Positions 1-11,200 of a stretch of DNA of 24,958 bases are shown here, piece after piece (the first letter of the stretch is position 1; the number at the start of each line of letters is the position of its first letter). The DNA comes from Reticulomyxa filosa. Lineage: Eukaryota; Foraminifera; Reticulomyxidae. The notes below the pieces were generated by a model. That model was not told the DNA's origin, ran no database searches, and saw nothing but the letters and a program-made list of their open reading frames with translations. The stretch is from contig ASPP01027208.1 in assembly GCA_000512085.1 (NCBI GenBank), positions 1 to 24,958 of the forward strand. The letters are read 5' to 3'. A program made the position numbers and the translations under genes.

Positions 1-505
1 TTGTCCAATCATGGCTTGCAGTAGAGCCGATTGGGGTAAAGACATCTTGGGTTTCGGTTTTGCCCGAGGTTCAGTAGAAATTACCCAACCATCAAACATA
101 AAAGACTAGTATTTGCATCGAGAATTCTAATTTCCCTGAAAGCGTCGAACACTCTTAAGGCTAAATAATGATCGATACTTTCTTGAGCTAGACGACGTTT
201 GAAATCCTTACTTTACTTTTAAATCTCCTTCAAAATTTAAGATATGTCGAAGTATCTTGACACTTCCAACTGCAATCACATTCAAAGATGAATTTTCATT
301 TAAGTAATAGTTCAATCTTAGAATCGGATCATGTGAAATATTTTGGATTGATTTTGGCAAAGCAGCAAAGAAACTTGGATATTTAATTTTCCTATATTAT
401 TATAAAGGAATTGGAATTACGAAGACAACAAGAAGAAGTGAAACTGTATCACAAGTGTATTCGATTGAAGTAAATTTCCAGATCACAATCTGGCAATTGC
501 GTATC
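1..505. other. Region without recognisable gene, left of retroelement remnant
   Basis: All frames are interrupted. A few short open stretches on the + strand (for example around 400-470) look as though they could be decayed upstream sequence of the retroelement RNase H region that follows, because they are in the right orientation. No reverse-transcriptase motif such as the catalytic Asp-Asp pair is visible. I see nothing else here. Confidence 0.5.
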
Positions 506-1157
506 AATTATGCGAAATAACCACGACATCGAAGGTGATGTAAAAATAAGTTGGATAGTGAAACTATCAACCCTGCCCAAAACATACATTTACGCAGCTG
601 AAGTTGGTATTCCAGATGTGCAGCCAGACCAATATCCTTACTCAAACAAGCTGCCAATGCAAATTACGAAGCTTCCTCATTCCAGTAAATCACCTTTCGA
701 GAAATGGAAAGGTCCAACATCTGAAGAAATCTTAAATTCATTGGATGAAAGCACAATTGCAATATTTGCAGACGGAAGTTGCAGACCAGAGGACTTGGAT
801 GAGCAGGGTTGATCATCCAAGATCCATCTCAGTCGCAACGGACCTAATTGGAATTCCCAATCAAAGGAATCACAACAATGATTGGCAGTGAAATCGAAGC
901 AATTCGACAAGCATTGGAAAAAGTTCAATTCCAGTACAAAGATGAAAGAGTATTAATTCTTTCTGGTCGTAAATTTGCTGTGAACGCGATTCTCAACAAA
1001 TGCAATTCAGAAGCTTATAACTTCTCAATTGCAGAATGTCAAAGATTGATGAAAGAACTTGGAGACAATGGCGTTTCTGAAATTTATTGGACCAAAGGAC
1101 ATTCTGGCATTCCTGGAAATAACGAGCAGATGCAGCGGCAAAGAGAGCGAGATTTTA
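505..1157 (+). pseudogene. Decayed RNase H domain of a non-LTR retrotransposon
   Basis: The product resembles the C-terminal RNase H domain of a non-LTR retrotransposon polyprotein, which would remove RNA from the RNA:DNA hybrid. Seen directly: the first catalytic block IAIFADGSC (about 755-785), the Glu block SEIEAIRQAL (about 885-915), and the late block GHSGIPGNN (about 1097-1123). The domain is broken. Frame changes between the first and second blocks (about 805-850), and again at about 1126, where the conserved ADAAAKRARF-type ending is read in another frame and stops at 1157. The third catalytic block reads LSGRKFAVNAI, where the family normally has an Asp after the Ser, so an active-site acid is also lost. 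Two frameshifts plus a catalytic substitution mark a dead copy. The reverse transcriptase that should precede it is not recognisable upstream. Confidence 0.82.
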
Positions 1158-1249
1158 AGCAGAGTTCCTGAATTATTTAGGAGGCCAGATAAATCGGCTC
1201 CATTTTTGAATTTCCATGGATTGAACTCATTCTTCACAGAAGAATGAAA

Positions 1250-1940
1250 TCAACACTGGACAAATGAGGGAAATAAAATGATCTTGTGTCGACATTTCGA
1301 TGCTTCGTGATTTTTCAGTCCACAATACTTGCATGTCTTTCTCTTCTGTGGACACTCTTTCTCAATTTGGTTCAGTTTAAAACAATTTCGACATCGCTTG
1401 AAGTGATACTTAGGTCTTGACCTGTTCTTGTCAACTTGGACCATCTCACGTCCATCTGAATCTTGAAGGATCTTCATCACTTCTTCAGGCTTGGACAATG
1501 TTACCATGACAATTGGTATTCGGTTGAATCGCTTCACCACTTCAACTGAATAACCATATTCTCCCAATGTCTCTTTAATTTCATTTTCACTCTCCCGACT
1601 GGAACATTATTCAATAACACAGTCTTGTTAAGTTCAGGATTGTAAATTTCATTGACATATTTCATCAATAAATTTGACATCTGTGCTGTCGTTTGCTTTC
1701 TTGGATTTATCTTCTGATTTCTCATCCATCCGATGCCTTTTGCATATTGTTAAAAGATTCACATACTTGCTGCAGATGTTGCATATTCACATTCACAGCA
1801 AAATGAAATTGCCAGAGAATGTGTTAGCAACAACTTTTGCTTGAATTGGTGTAATCACCAATTCGGGGGCATTCATGTCGGAAATGTCATCATTTTTTGA
1901 CAATTTCCTATTCTTTGTCTTGATACTGTTTTGCTGATTT
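1250..1940 (-). pseudogene. Decayed zinc-knuckle ORF1/gag-like protein of a retrotransposon
   Basis: On the - strand a protein fragment carries two CCHC-type zinc knuckles between 1393 and 1292. The first is C-x2-C-x4-Q-x4-C, with Gln in the usual His position, and the second is a perfect C-x2-C-x4-H-x4-C. Upstream is an RRM-like stretch (KTVLLNNVPVG, then GYSVEVVKRFNRIPIVMVTL) typical of the nucleic-acid-binding first ORF of non-LTR elements. The reading frame breaks near 1585-1600 between these two halves. A further coherent piece (DMNAPELVITPIQAKVV) lies in another frame at about 1820-1910. The fragment is therefore an ORF1/gag-like pseudogene. It points towards the RNase H remnant, so the two cannot belong to one intact element as arranged. 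Zinc-knuckle proteins of this kind coat element RNA; here no function is expected. Confidence 0.8.
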
Positions 1941-3040
1941 CGTGTGTTGATTTAATCTTCGTGATAATGGGATTTTCAAATAACATTCAACATATCCGAT
2001 CATTACATGTTTTCAATGTCCATTGGATCCTTTAGAAGTACAATTGGCACCATCACAAGTTTGAGCATTTGCTTGCTGCATCTTATTTTGTTAGCACCTC
2101 TCTCGATAAAAAAAATTTTCTTTGACTTTGGCTCAAAATCTGTGAAGTTTATGCCGAACAGACGACGAAAGCTCCAAAAATAAATTGCAACAAGAAAGCC
2201 ACACTCCGCTCAATATTACAAAATCCAACAGCACCTCGTCCCAAAAGGAACACAGTATTCTAATAAAAACAAATAAAAAAAGGAAAAGATCAACAAAATA
2301 TATCAAAAACTCACACACAATCAACAACAACAAGTGAAAAAAAAACAATTTAAGTTTTAATTAAATCTTTAAAATATCAAAAAAAAAACAATAAAATCTC
2401 AAATGTTGTACGGCGAGATCAATCAACGGTTGGAAAACAATTTTCCCTGTAGAATGGTCAGTGGGAATTACATGAGCAATGTTAATACTCAACCGAATCC
2501 TCTTATCATTGTTTTCGAATTGTTGAAGTATCAGAGAAATATTAAGATTCAATTCATCTCTTTTAACAAATTAAAGCAAACTAAAACAAAAATAAAATTT
2601 AAACACTTATTATTAAAGAAAAGCATGTGAATATTAAAGTATATCAATTTTGTTCGCCATTCTTTATTGTTATTTTGTTTCGACTGTTCATTTTTTGTAT
2701 TTCGTTTGTTATCGCGCAAAATCGCAATATCAGATATCTGAAAGTTTTTAATTTGTAGAAAAAAATTTTTATCACTATAAAAAAAAAATTTACTAGTTTC
2801 AAAGTATTTTCTTTGTATCTTTGTCTTTGTTTCTGTTTTCGCCAGCTCTTTTTTAATATCTAACGTTCAAGGAAACAATAATTTTGCAACTTTTTAAAAA
2901 CTGTGATATACGAGTTATTTCAAGGAAGCTTTTTTTGCAGAGGGAAAAAACAAATCAAATAAACAGTATTTGCACAAGGAAACTGCTCAAAGCAAAAAAA
3001 AATTAATCTTAATAAATGGTGTGATGGCACAATTGCAAAA
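1941..3040. other. A/T-rich intergenic region
   Basis: Very A/T-rich DNA with many poly-A and poly-T tracts. Open frames here are short and low in complexity, with no motif, splice pattern or homology that I recognise. The right part may be 3' flanking sequence of the ubiquitin-ligase gene, whose stop codon is at 3053. Confidence 0.6.
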
Positions 3041-3052
3041 AAAAAGAAAAGT

Positions 3053-4931
3053 TTATTGCATTGAGTCGATATCTATATGCACTTGATCAGAATTTGTAGG
3101 TTCATGAATGGGAACGATGGCATTGCGAGTATGTTGTTGTCTGAGAGTGTCTTCAGCTGACTCTTGGAGTGCTCTTCTTAACTCACTTTCTTCCTCCGGG
3201 GTCAAAATATCTTGTGGCAACGTGGCTCCGTCTGCGGCGGCATTGGGCTGCCCTTGTCGTTGGAGTTGTTGATTAAATTGGCTCAAGTCTTGACACACTT
3301 GAATTCCACATAGTCCAAGAGTATTTTTTGCTATAGCAATTACAACCGTCAATGGCAAAAACACTACAATGAATAAAAATAACAATAGCCAGCCCATCCA
3401 ACAGCCACCTGTGCTTCATAAAAAAACATATGACACAAACGGTAAATGAATTGCGTCACACACAACACATGAATCTACAATTTTGTCATGAAACGTTTTT
3501 TCAATGAAATAAATAAAAAAAGCAAACCTAAGATATTGACAAAGGTACACTCCCGTTGTTGTCGTGGCGAATTGATAAAGGTTTCACAGCACCATGCGCA
3601 AGGAAAGCACACGCAAGCTAATGGCATAGCGATGGCCAACGCAGGCAAAGCAAAGATGCATCCAAAAAAAGCAACAATGACAACCAACCATCGCGGAGGT
3701 GGTCTACCGAATTCTCCTTCCATTCCTTCAAACTGCTTCCCAGAACATCCACTATTACCTTCTTTGAAATGGTTGGGGATTGGAATATCTTCAATTTCTT
3801 GCATGCAAAGCCAACAAAATGAACACGAGCATTTAATACACTTTTTTTTTTTTTTTTTAAAAAAGATATACGCATATATGGGACACGAGATATGTATCAA
3901 TATTCGATTTAAAAAAAGTTATCATACATCAGAAATGTACACATGAAACTAGATTGATTGCGTAAGAGATAAAAGCATATACATATACATACACATAACG
4001 TGAATATATATTTGTATGTGTGTATGACACAACTTTCATGTGGTTGCATCCACCACTTTTTTCGATTAAATATTTGCATCGAGGACAGCCTTTGGCATTT
4101 TTGGTAACCTCTTGATTCAGTTTGTCTTCTTTTAACATCCGCGATTCGTATGCTTCACAGCGCTCTTCGATGGGATGAGCGGCACTGTGATAAAAGCAGT
4201 ATTGTGTATTGCATTGTTCGCAAGCCATGAGCGGGTGATTAGGGTCACCCGTTTGCGTATGTTGGCACTTTGGACATTGTCGTGCGTTGGGGTTTTCCAA
4301 ATTTTCTTTAAAACGATGAAATTTTTCTTGAACACTTTTGTCAACTGTTTGGAGGATATCCAGTTCATCTACCATTTTGCCGCAATGCTCACTTTTTTAA
4401 AAAAAAAAGGGACTTTTTTTGTGATGGAGTACCCCCCCCCCCAAAAAAATAAATAAATAAAAATGTGTGGATTTACCTATTTTCACCTATTGGATGGAAG
4501 CACTTTAAATAAACATTACCGCTTTCGATTCGACTGCTCCAATACCCTTTTATACAATCCGTGCAAAAAGTGTGATTGCAGTTTCGCAATTTTAGACCTT
4601 CATGCACTGCGTTGTTCATGAAACAAATGTGGCAAAAAAATGTCTCTTGTACCATTCCTCCGCCATCTCCACGACTCAAAAATGGCATTGCGCCAGCAAT
4701 TGGGGCAGTTACAAAGCTGGCGATATTTGTCACGCTTGAGCGCCGACCGATTGGACGGATCAGCTGGTTGGATAGTCGTCGTGACAGTCTCCTTGAAGGC
4801 GACCCTTGCACTTCGTTGAATCCCAAACCGTTTGCTCCATTATCAATGGAATTTCGAAAGGTCAAAGGTGGTACACTATATTTATCATCCACAGAAAGGT
4901 CGTATACGACATCGCCGCGTTGCTGTAGCAT
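3053..4931 (-). CDS. RBR-type E3 ubiquitin ligase with two membrane segments and a UIM
   Basis: Predicted E3 ubiquitin ligase of the RING-between-RING class, which takes ubiquitin from an E2 onto its own cysteine and passes it to a substrate. Exons: 4477-4931, 4034-4391, 3528-3840 and 3053-3408; all three introns are GT-AG and the sum gives 493 residues. RING1 has all eight ligands (C100, C103, C118, H120, C123, C126, C144, C155). The IBR uses C191, C194, C209, C212, C217, H220, H224, C230. RING2 spans C254-C283, and the catalytic Cys is C267 in GGCNHM. Two hydrophobic segments follow (about 322-345 and 382-405), then an acidic helix EEESELRRALQESAED (about 447-462) matching the ubiquitin-interacting motif, with its Ala and Ser in place. 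Residues 44-66 are Arg/Ser-rich. The arrangement resembles RNF19/RNF144-type membrane RBR ligases. The start Met is the first in the open frame; an upstream exon is not excluded. Confidence 0.9.
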
Positions 4932-5278
4932 CCCAACAATATTAGTTTTTTTTGTTCCCCCTCCCCTAGAACAGACTTTTAGAAAGTTTTTTTCTTAGTT
5001 TTTGGACTCAATCTTGCGAAATTGGAGGAAGAAAGAATTTCGAAGCAACATGAGTTTTTTTACCAATATTCTCAAAACTGTAGTGACATGGCAAGAACAC
5101 ATCAAGAAAGAATCTCACTCAATCACACAAAGGTCAACAAGAAAAAAGAAGGAAAACACGACAAAAAAAAGGAGATGAACAGAATTCGCAAGCTTGCAAA
5201 CGACAGTCAAAAAAAAAAAAAAAGAAACACAACAACACATTCGAGGCATGTTCGATTTGAATATGTATGTGTAGATCT
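4932..5278. other. Spacer between two tandem - strand genes
   Basis: About 350 bp between the stop codon of the giant membrane-protein gene (right) and the start of the ubiquitin-ligase gene (left). It is A-rich on the + strand, with runs of A near 5163-5222. It should hold the 3' end of one gene and the promoter of the next, but I see no clear TATA box or other defined element. Confidence 0.5.
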
Positions 5279-8200
5279 CTATGACCCAGAAGGATCAAAG
5301 AACCACGTCAAATGCTGCGACTGTGGTGGCGAATAATAACTGTTTTGCCAACGTGCGCAGCAGCACAAATAGCAGCCGTTTTTACTCTGAGAAAAGACGT
5401 TTTCGGGGGTGTCTTCGGCGACACTGGAATTGCCATTGCCTTGATTCGCCAATAAGACTTTGGTCTTATCTTTGTCGGTAAAATCCAAATGCGACAAATG
5501 GGATTGCTGAATACGAGTGGCTTTCTTGTCCTTGGCAATCGAGAACGGCGATGTTTTGCAAGTGGTGCAGCACGGACAACAGGCGCAACAGAACCATAAT
5601 GCGGGATCAACTCCATGAACACGAAACACACGAAATCGATAGATCAAACAGCCGGATTTGCAGCAATAGTAGCAAAAAAACACCAAAGTGTGACTAACAA
5701 GCCAAGTAATGACAACAAAGAACAGCCAATAATATTCAATGTGGTCGATGTTTGTGGAATAGTGTGTTCCAAAAATCGAGTCAACGAACAATGAACTGGT
5801 TAGTTTGCTCTTTGTTTTGTCCAAATTCTGCAAAGCGAGTTCAGTTGATACTATTACACATATGTGTATATATATGCATGTATATGTATGTATGTATGTA
5901 TGTATGATATATATAAATATATCTCCTAACAGTAGTTAAAATAGACATATTCGGGAACAGCGTTGGCATTGCAATACTGATTAAGGAGAGGCGCAAATGC
6001 ATTGGTAGAGTGTTGGGAATGCTCGCGATAGGACACAGAGAGCATTTGTGGCAAGTGACTGACTTGCCACATGAGCACGAGTCCTACGAGGACGATCCAG
6101 AGCACCAAAAGTAAGTCAATAAACAAACGACACAAACGAGGCAAATGGTAATGCATTTTCATGACATGTTGTCTTGTGAGCAAGTCATTTCGGATTACTC
6201 GTTTGTCTGCGGCAAACGACATGTAAATGCTGCCACTTGCAGTTCTTAGATGCTTTTCGTTGTGAATGGGGGAAGCTACATCATCGCCGCTCATCCCATA
6301 TTCGAACGGCAGTTTGTGCTCCTCGTTGTTGTGTTTGCCGTCGTAGACCATTTCGGCCGAGAACAGATTGATGGCGGACGTCGCCGTGTTCTTCTTCGTC
6401 TTCTTCGCTCTCTCATTCATCGTCGACATCTGTTTGTTGTGTTGCACGTTGTCGTTGCCACCGTCGTCGTCATCGACATCGTTGACGTGGCCACTGACAC
6501 CTGCGCTCGCGCGTGCCGACCTCTGTCTCATGAATGTCGCATGCTTCTCCAGCGACATCACGTTGCCCAGGGCTACGCGGATGTTTATATTTGCAATGCA
6601 GTACTGCTCCAAACGCGGATTGGGCAGCAATTGCGCAATCAGCAGTCCTTCTGCGCTTACTGATTTCAGTCGAATCTATGGTATCGTTGAGTGATCCATA
6701 TTCTTTATTTCAAATAATAATAATTAAATAATATGTATACTTATATATTATTGTTTGGTTTTTTTTTTTTTTTTACTTTAATGTCGTTGAACAACACACT
6801 CGGCTTTGGCAATGGGAGGGTGCCATCTTGCCAGCCTTGGATAACATGCTCCTCAAACTTGTTTTCCTCGAGCAGTTGTTCGAAGGGCAACATAAAGCCT
6901 GGCGGATATTGTCTGTCAGCGGGCAGGGTGTCGTCAAAGTACAGCACGGCAATGTCATTGAGCTGCAGTCCAGTGAATCGCATGTCCTGCACTTCCACGA
7001 AGCGCAGCATGTCTCCACCGCGACCATGATGCTTGTCCGGCAGTACTTGAATATCTGCCCAACTAGTGACTGGGTTCCAACTGCGGATGACCCCTTGAAC
7101 CACCAGGTTGTTTTTGTCACGAATGATTACATCCACAATGTCTCCCGATTTCCATTTGTGTTCTTCTTCCACTCCACCTGGTATATTTTGTTTACGTTTC
7201 TTGACAAAAAAAAATCTGACATATAAATAGATTAGATAGATTAACCAATGGAATGAATCGAATTGACAGTCAATGCTTTGGTCGGAGAGTTGGGTTGATC
7301 TGCCATCGCGCTCTCGTTTTGCTGCTTCTTATCAGGGACGGGCACACTGGCTAATGGAAGAGGCTCGCGAAGTGTGGACGGACTGGACATATTGGGAGTG
7401 GTAGCCACGGTCTCCTGATACTCGGGTGTAGCATCGAACTGCTGAGGCGTGTCTTCGACGGTGGTGCTTTTGACTTTGTCGTACGGCGACAGACTGTGAT
7501 TGGCCGCGCGTGCGTGCGGCACGTCCGGCACGTCCTGATTAGGCAACTGATCGACGCTGACGTTCAGATCGGCGCGAAGATTGACGGGCGAGTCCACGTG
7601 GCCCCCAAACTGCTCGCGATAGCGCTGCTTGGCCTTGGTGGCCTCATCGAACGTGTCGACGACAGGCAACTCGTAGATGCTGTCCATGTGTTGCATGTGA
7701 CGAAACGTGAACATGGCATTATCTGTCGAGTGCGGAGACGGGTTGGTCGGTGTGTCGAGCCACAACTTTGGACTTTCGGGTTTCGTCACCGTGAGTTTGT
7801 TGGGAGTGGACAAGTGATGGCCACCCTTGCCAGTGCCTTGCTTGTGAACCTTTATGTTTTCGATTGATAGTTGATTTGCGTTTGTTCGCTTGCCCTTTTC
7901 CTTGCTCGCTTCCGGCCTATTTGTCATTTTATTGTTATTGTTGTTAATGGTAATGGGTAGAGTCAATGCAGACACACAAATGGCAATACATTAGTTGCGA
8001 TATTCACACGCACACACACACATACCTGGCGTTTGTATTGGGGTCTTGCACTTGAAGTGATAATTCTTTGGTATTGTTGTATTGCATTGTGGATTGTTTT
8101 ATTGGTTGAAACAATAGATATTGGAAGAGTGAACACAATTGCTTGAATCAATTGAACAAATAGACAAATGGACAAATGGACAAATCAATAGATCAATAAA

Positions 8201-11200
8201 ATAAATAAAGAAATAAAGAAAGAAATACCTGATTCAATGATAGATAGCGGCTCGAGTTGCAGATTTTGATGAGGACTATCGTGAGAAGTTTCAGTATCGG
8301 TGGAATAGCCGTGGGAACGAACATCTCTGTCGCCAACCATTGGCCGTGGACGAGGAGCTGTGTTGGAAGGCTTGGTTGGGTTCGCATAGCCAGATGTGAC
8401 CTCTTCGTTGTCGCTGTCGATACCAAAGCGATGTTCATCATTCCAAATCGGAGTGGTTGTGAACGAGTCTCGAGGGTCGTTCTTGTCCACCACGCTTTTT
8501 TTACCCTCCATCGGTTTTTCTTTTTTGTCATTCATTCACGGTTGTGAGAAATGTGCATATCATTGTATACAACACATAACATATACATACATATGTATAA
8601 ATAAATATGAACTGATGTCACCAATCGCAAAGGCCTTACTTTGACGAGGGGTGTTTGCTTCCGAGGCCGAAGGTGTAAAATTGACAGACTTGCTTACGGG
8701 CGTAGTAGGCTTTGAAAACCTTTTCGTTGTTGGTTTGCGGGCTTTCGGAGAAGATGCCTGTAGGTCTCTTTCGGTGCTCAGCATACGCAGCTGTTCGAAC
8801 ACCCCGTTGTGTGAACTCTCTTCTACTTCTTCTTCTTCGTCGTCTTGTTGCTGTTCATTTTGTTGCATTTGGCCACGATTGTCAACCGGAGCTAGCTTCA
8901 AAGGAATAAACTTTGAATTTTGAAGCGGCCCTTTGGTGTTATTTCCCAATTTGTCTGTGTTATTTGTGTTGTTTGTGTTGTCTCCGTTGGCGATTGTGGT
9001 TGTAGTTGTAGTTGTAGTTGTGGTTGTGGTTGTGGCTGTGGCTGTGGCTGTGGCTGTGGTCATGAATGAGGTGCCTTTGTTTGTGATGTTGATGTTGGTG
9101 TTGGTGCTGGTGTTTGCGCTGCTTAATACGTCACTGTCGTACGGAGGCTTGTTATTCGTTTTCGTTTCGTTGGCACGAGCATTGCCATGTTCAAACATTG
9201 AACCAATGCGATGTGTTCCAATTTTTTTTCATTGATATTTTGCCTTTCTTTTTCATCTTTTTGTCATCATCATCATCATCATCTTCTTCTTCTTCTTCTT
9301 CTTTATTAGGACGATTGTTTGTGCCCATGTGTTCCTCCAGATTCAGCTCGGTTAACATTTTAAAGTTTTGAAAAGTGGTTTGGTTGGGTGTCTTCACTTG
9401 TGACGATTCGCTCGCTTCAAAGACCATTGTGTCACTGGTATTGGAATGCTCTCTGGTGTCGTCATTTTCATTTGCACTCGTCTTTGTATTTATATTTGCA
9501 TTTGCATTTGTATTGGTATTGACACGCCTTTGAGTCAAATCCACATTGTGTCTCTCTGCGGTGATACTATTTTGCTTTTGATTATAAGGGGTGTCCGTCA
9601 GACTCGCCTCCATTTGTTCCAAACGCAAGGGTGTGTCGGAGCTGTCTCCATTGGCATTTTTTCGAGGCAATCCGAAATTGCTGTTTGCACTTGCTTTGTC
9701 TTGTCTGATCTGTGGCAAAGGCTTGTGTTCGACCGGCGTTGTTGTTGTCGTTGTCGTTGTCACTGTCGTCGCCATGGTGTCGTTAACCCTTTTTGATAGC
9801 ATTTGCTCACTTGGCGTGTCTGCTTTGGTGGTGGTCGTGGTGGTTCTCGTTCTCAATTCGGTCAGGTTTTCCACCGTTTCGTCCATCTCCACCACGGTGC
9901 TGGATTGCGGTCCGGCCACGGTCACCGAAGACTCTCGATCGGTGATCACGGACGGCAAGGACGGATTGGCACGTGCTTGTGCATAGAAAAGGGCGTGACG
10001 ATGAACTCGGAATTGGGATTTGTGACACCGACATTTGCGCCCGCGGTATGCAGCGGCGGGGATCTGCGGATCACAAATGGGGGCTCGGTCGGCTCGCTCG
10101 AGTGGACGGTCCCAGACGAACCCATGTGCGAAACAGAGACTGGAATCGAAAATATTGCCTCTTCGTTCCCGTCTTTCTGGCTCGCATTTGGCATGTTCGA
10201 CCATGCCTTCATTGGGTATCCCCGCATAATACTCGTCCCACCCATCTCTGAACTCACACTGGAAGGTGTGTCATAGCGACTGCTGTTGTTCTTCTCGCGG
10301 TCCAATGTTTTCTTGTCTTTGGACGAAAATTCTTCACTTTGTTCATGTTTATTATTGTTACTATTATTATTATTATTGATATTATTGTTATTGTTACTAC
10401 TATTGTTTGTCCAAATGTTGCCACGATTGTCTTTGTCTTTTTGCCTCTGGGCAATAATGATTGGCAAGGGCTGCAAAGGCCCATTTGGAATGCTATTTGG
10501 AATACCATTTGGAATACCATTTGAAATACCATTTGAAATACCATTTGAAATACCATTTGAAATACCATTTGAAATACCATTTGAAATACCATTTGAAATA
10601 CCATTTGAAATACCATTTGAAATACCATTTGAAATGCCATTTGGATTGCTTGGCGTAAAAAACTCGTCTGTTGTTGTATTGGTAGGGAGCGATGTCTGCG
10701 TCTTTATACTTGGTGTAATCACATCATTTCCATCCACACGGATATGCAATGTCATATTTTTCTTGGCTTCTTCTTCTTCCGGAGTGTCGACGCCATGTGA
10801 CAACGCAATTGCATTTTTTTTGAGTGAACTTTCTGGCGCACGGATGGTGGAAGGCATCGCAACGGCCCCAGCGCGAGCGGTCTCTGTCACTCTAAAGACG
10901 TGTTGATAGTAATCACCTTTTGGAAATGGGACATTGGAGTTGCTAAGATTCGCGATCGACAGCACTGGTGGTGGAACATTCGATGCCGAATGTTGGCTAT
11001 TTTGTCCCAAGGTGGGACGAGTGATCTCATTTGAATTCATCTGAGTATTTGCAATTAAAAAAAAAAATAATAATAATAATAATAAATATATATATAATAT
11101 ATAATATATAATATATATATTTATTATTATTACTTACCTTAGTCATTTCTAAATGGGCAGTATCGTTTTTGTTAGAGGACTGAATACTGGTTTCATTTTG

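Noticed and set aside
2403-2630. 75-residue + strand open frame
   Set aside because: Low-complexity Lys/Asn/Phe-rich end, overlaps another open frame on the - strand, and no recognisable motif.
5862-5908. TATG/TATA repeats as a promoter element
   Set aside because: They lie inside an intron between the last two exons of the giant gene and are simple microsatellite sequence.
10483-10645. CRISPR-like array
   Set aside because: Units are 12 bp, directly adjacent without spacers, and lie in frame inside a protein-coding exon of a eukaryote.
10286-10906. Long + strand open frame with EIPF repeats and poly-Leu
   Set aside because: It is the antisense shadow of the 12-bp repeat and poly-Asn tract in the giant gene. 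The - strand frame joins neighbouring exons in phase; the + frame has no splice partner and no domain.
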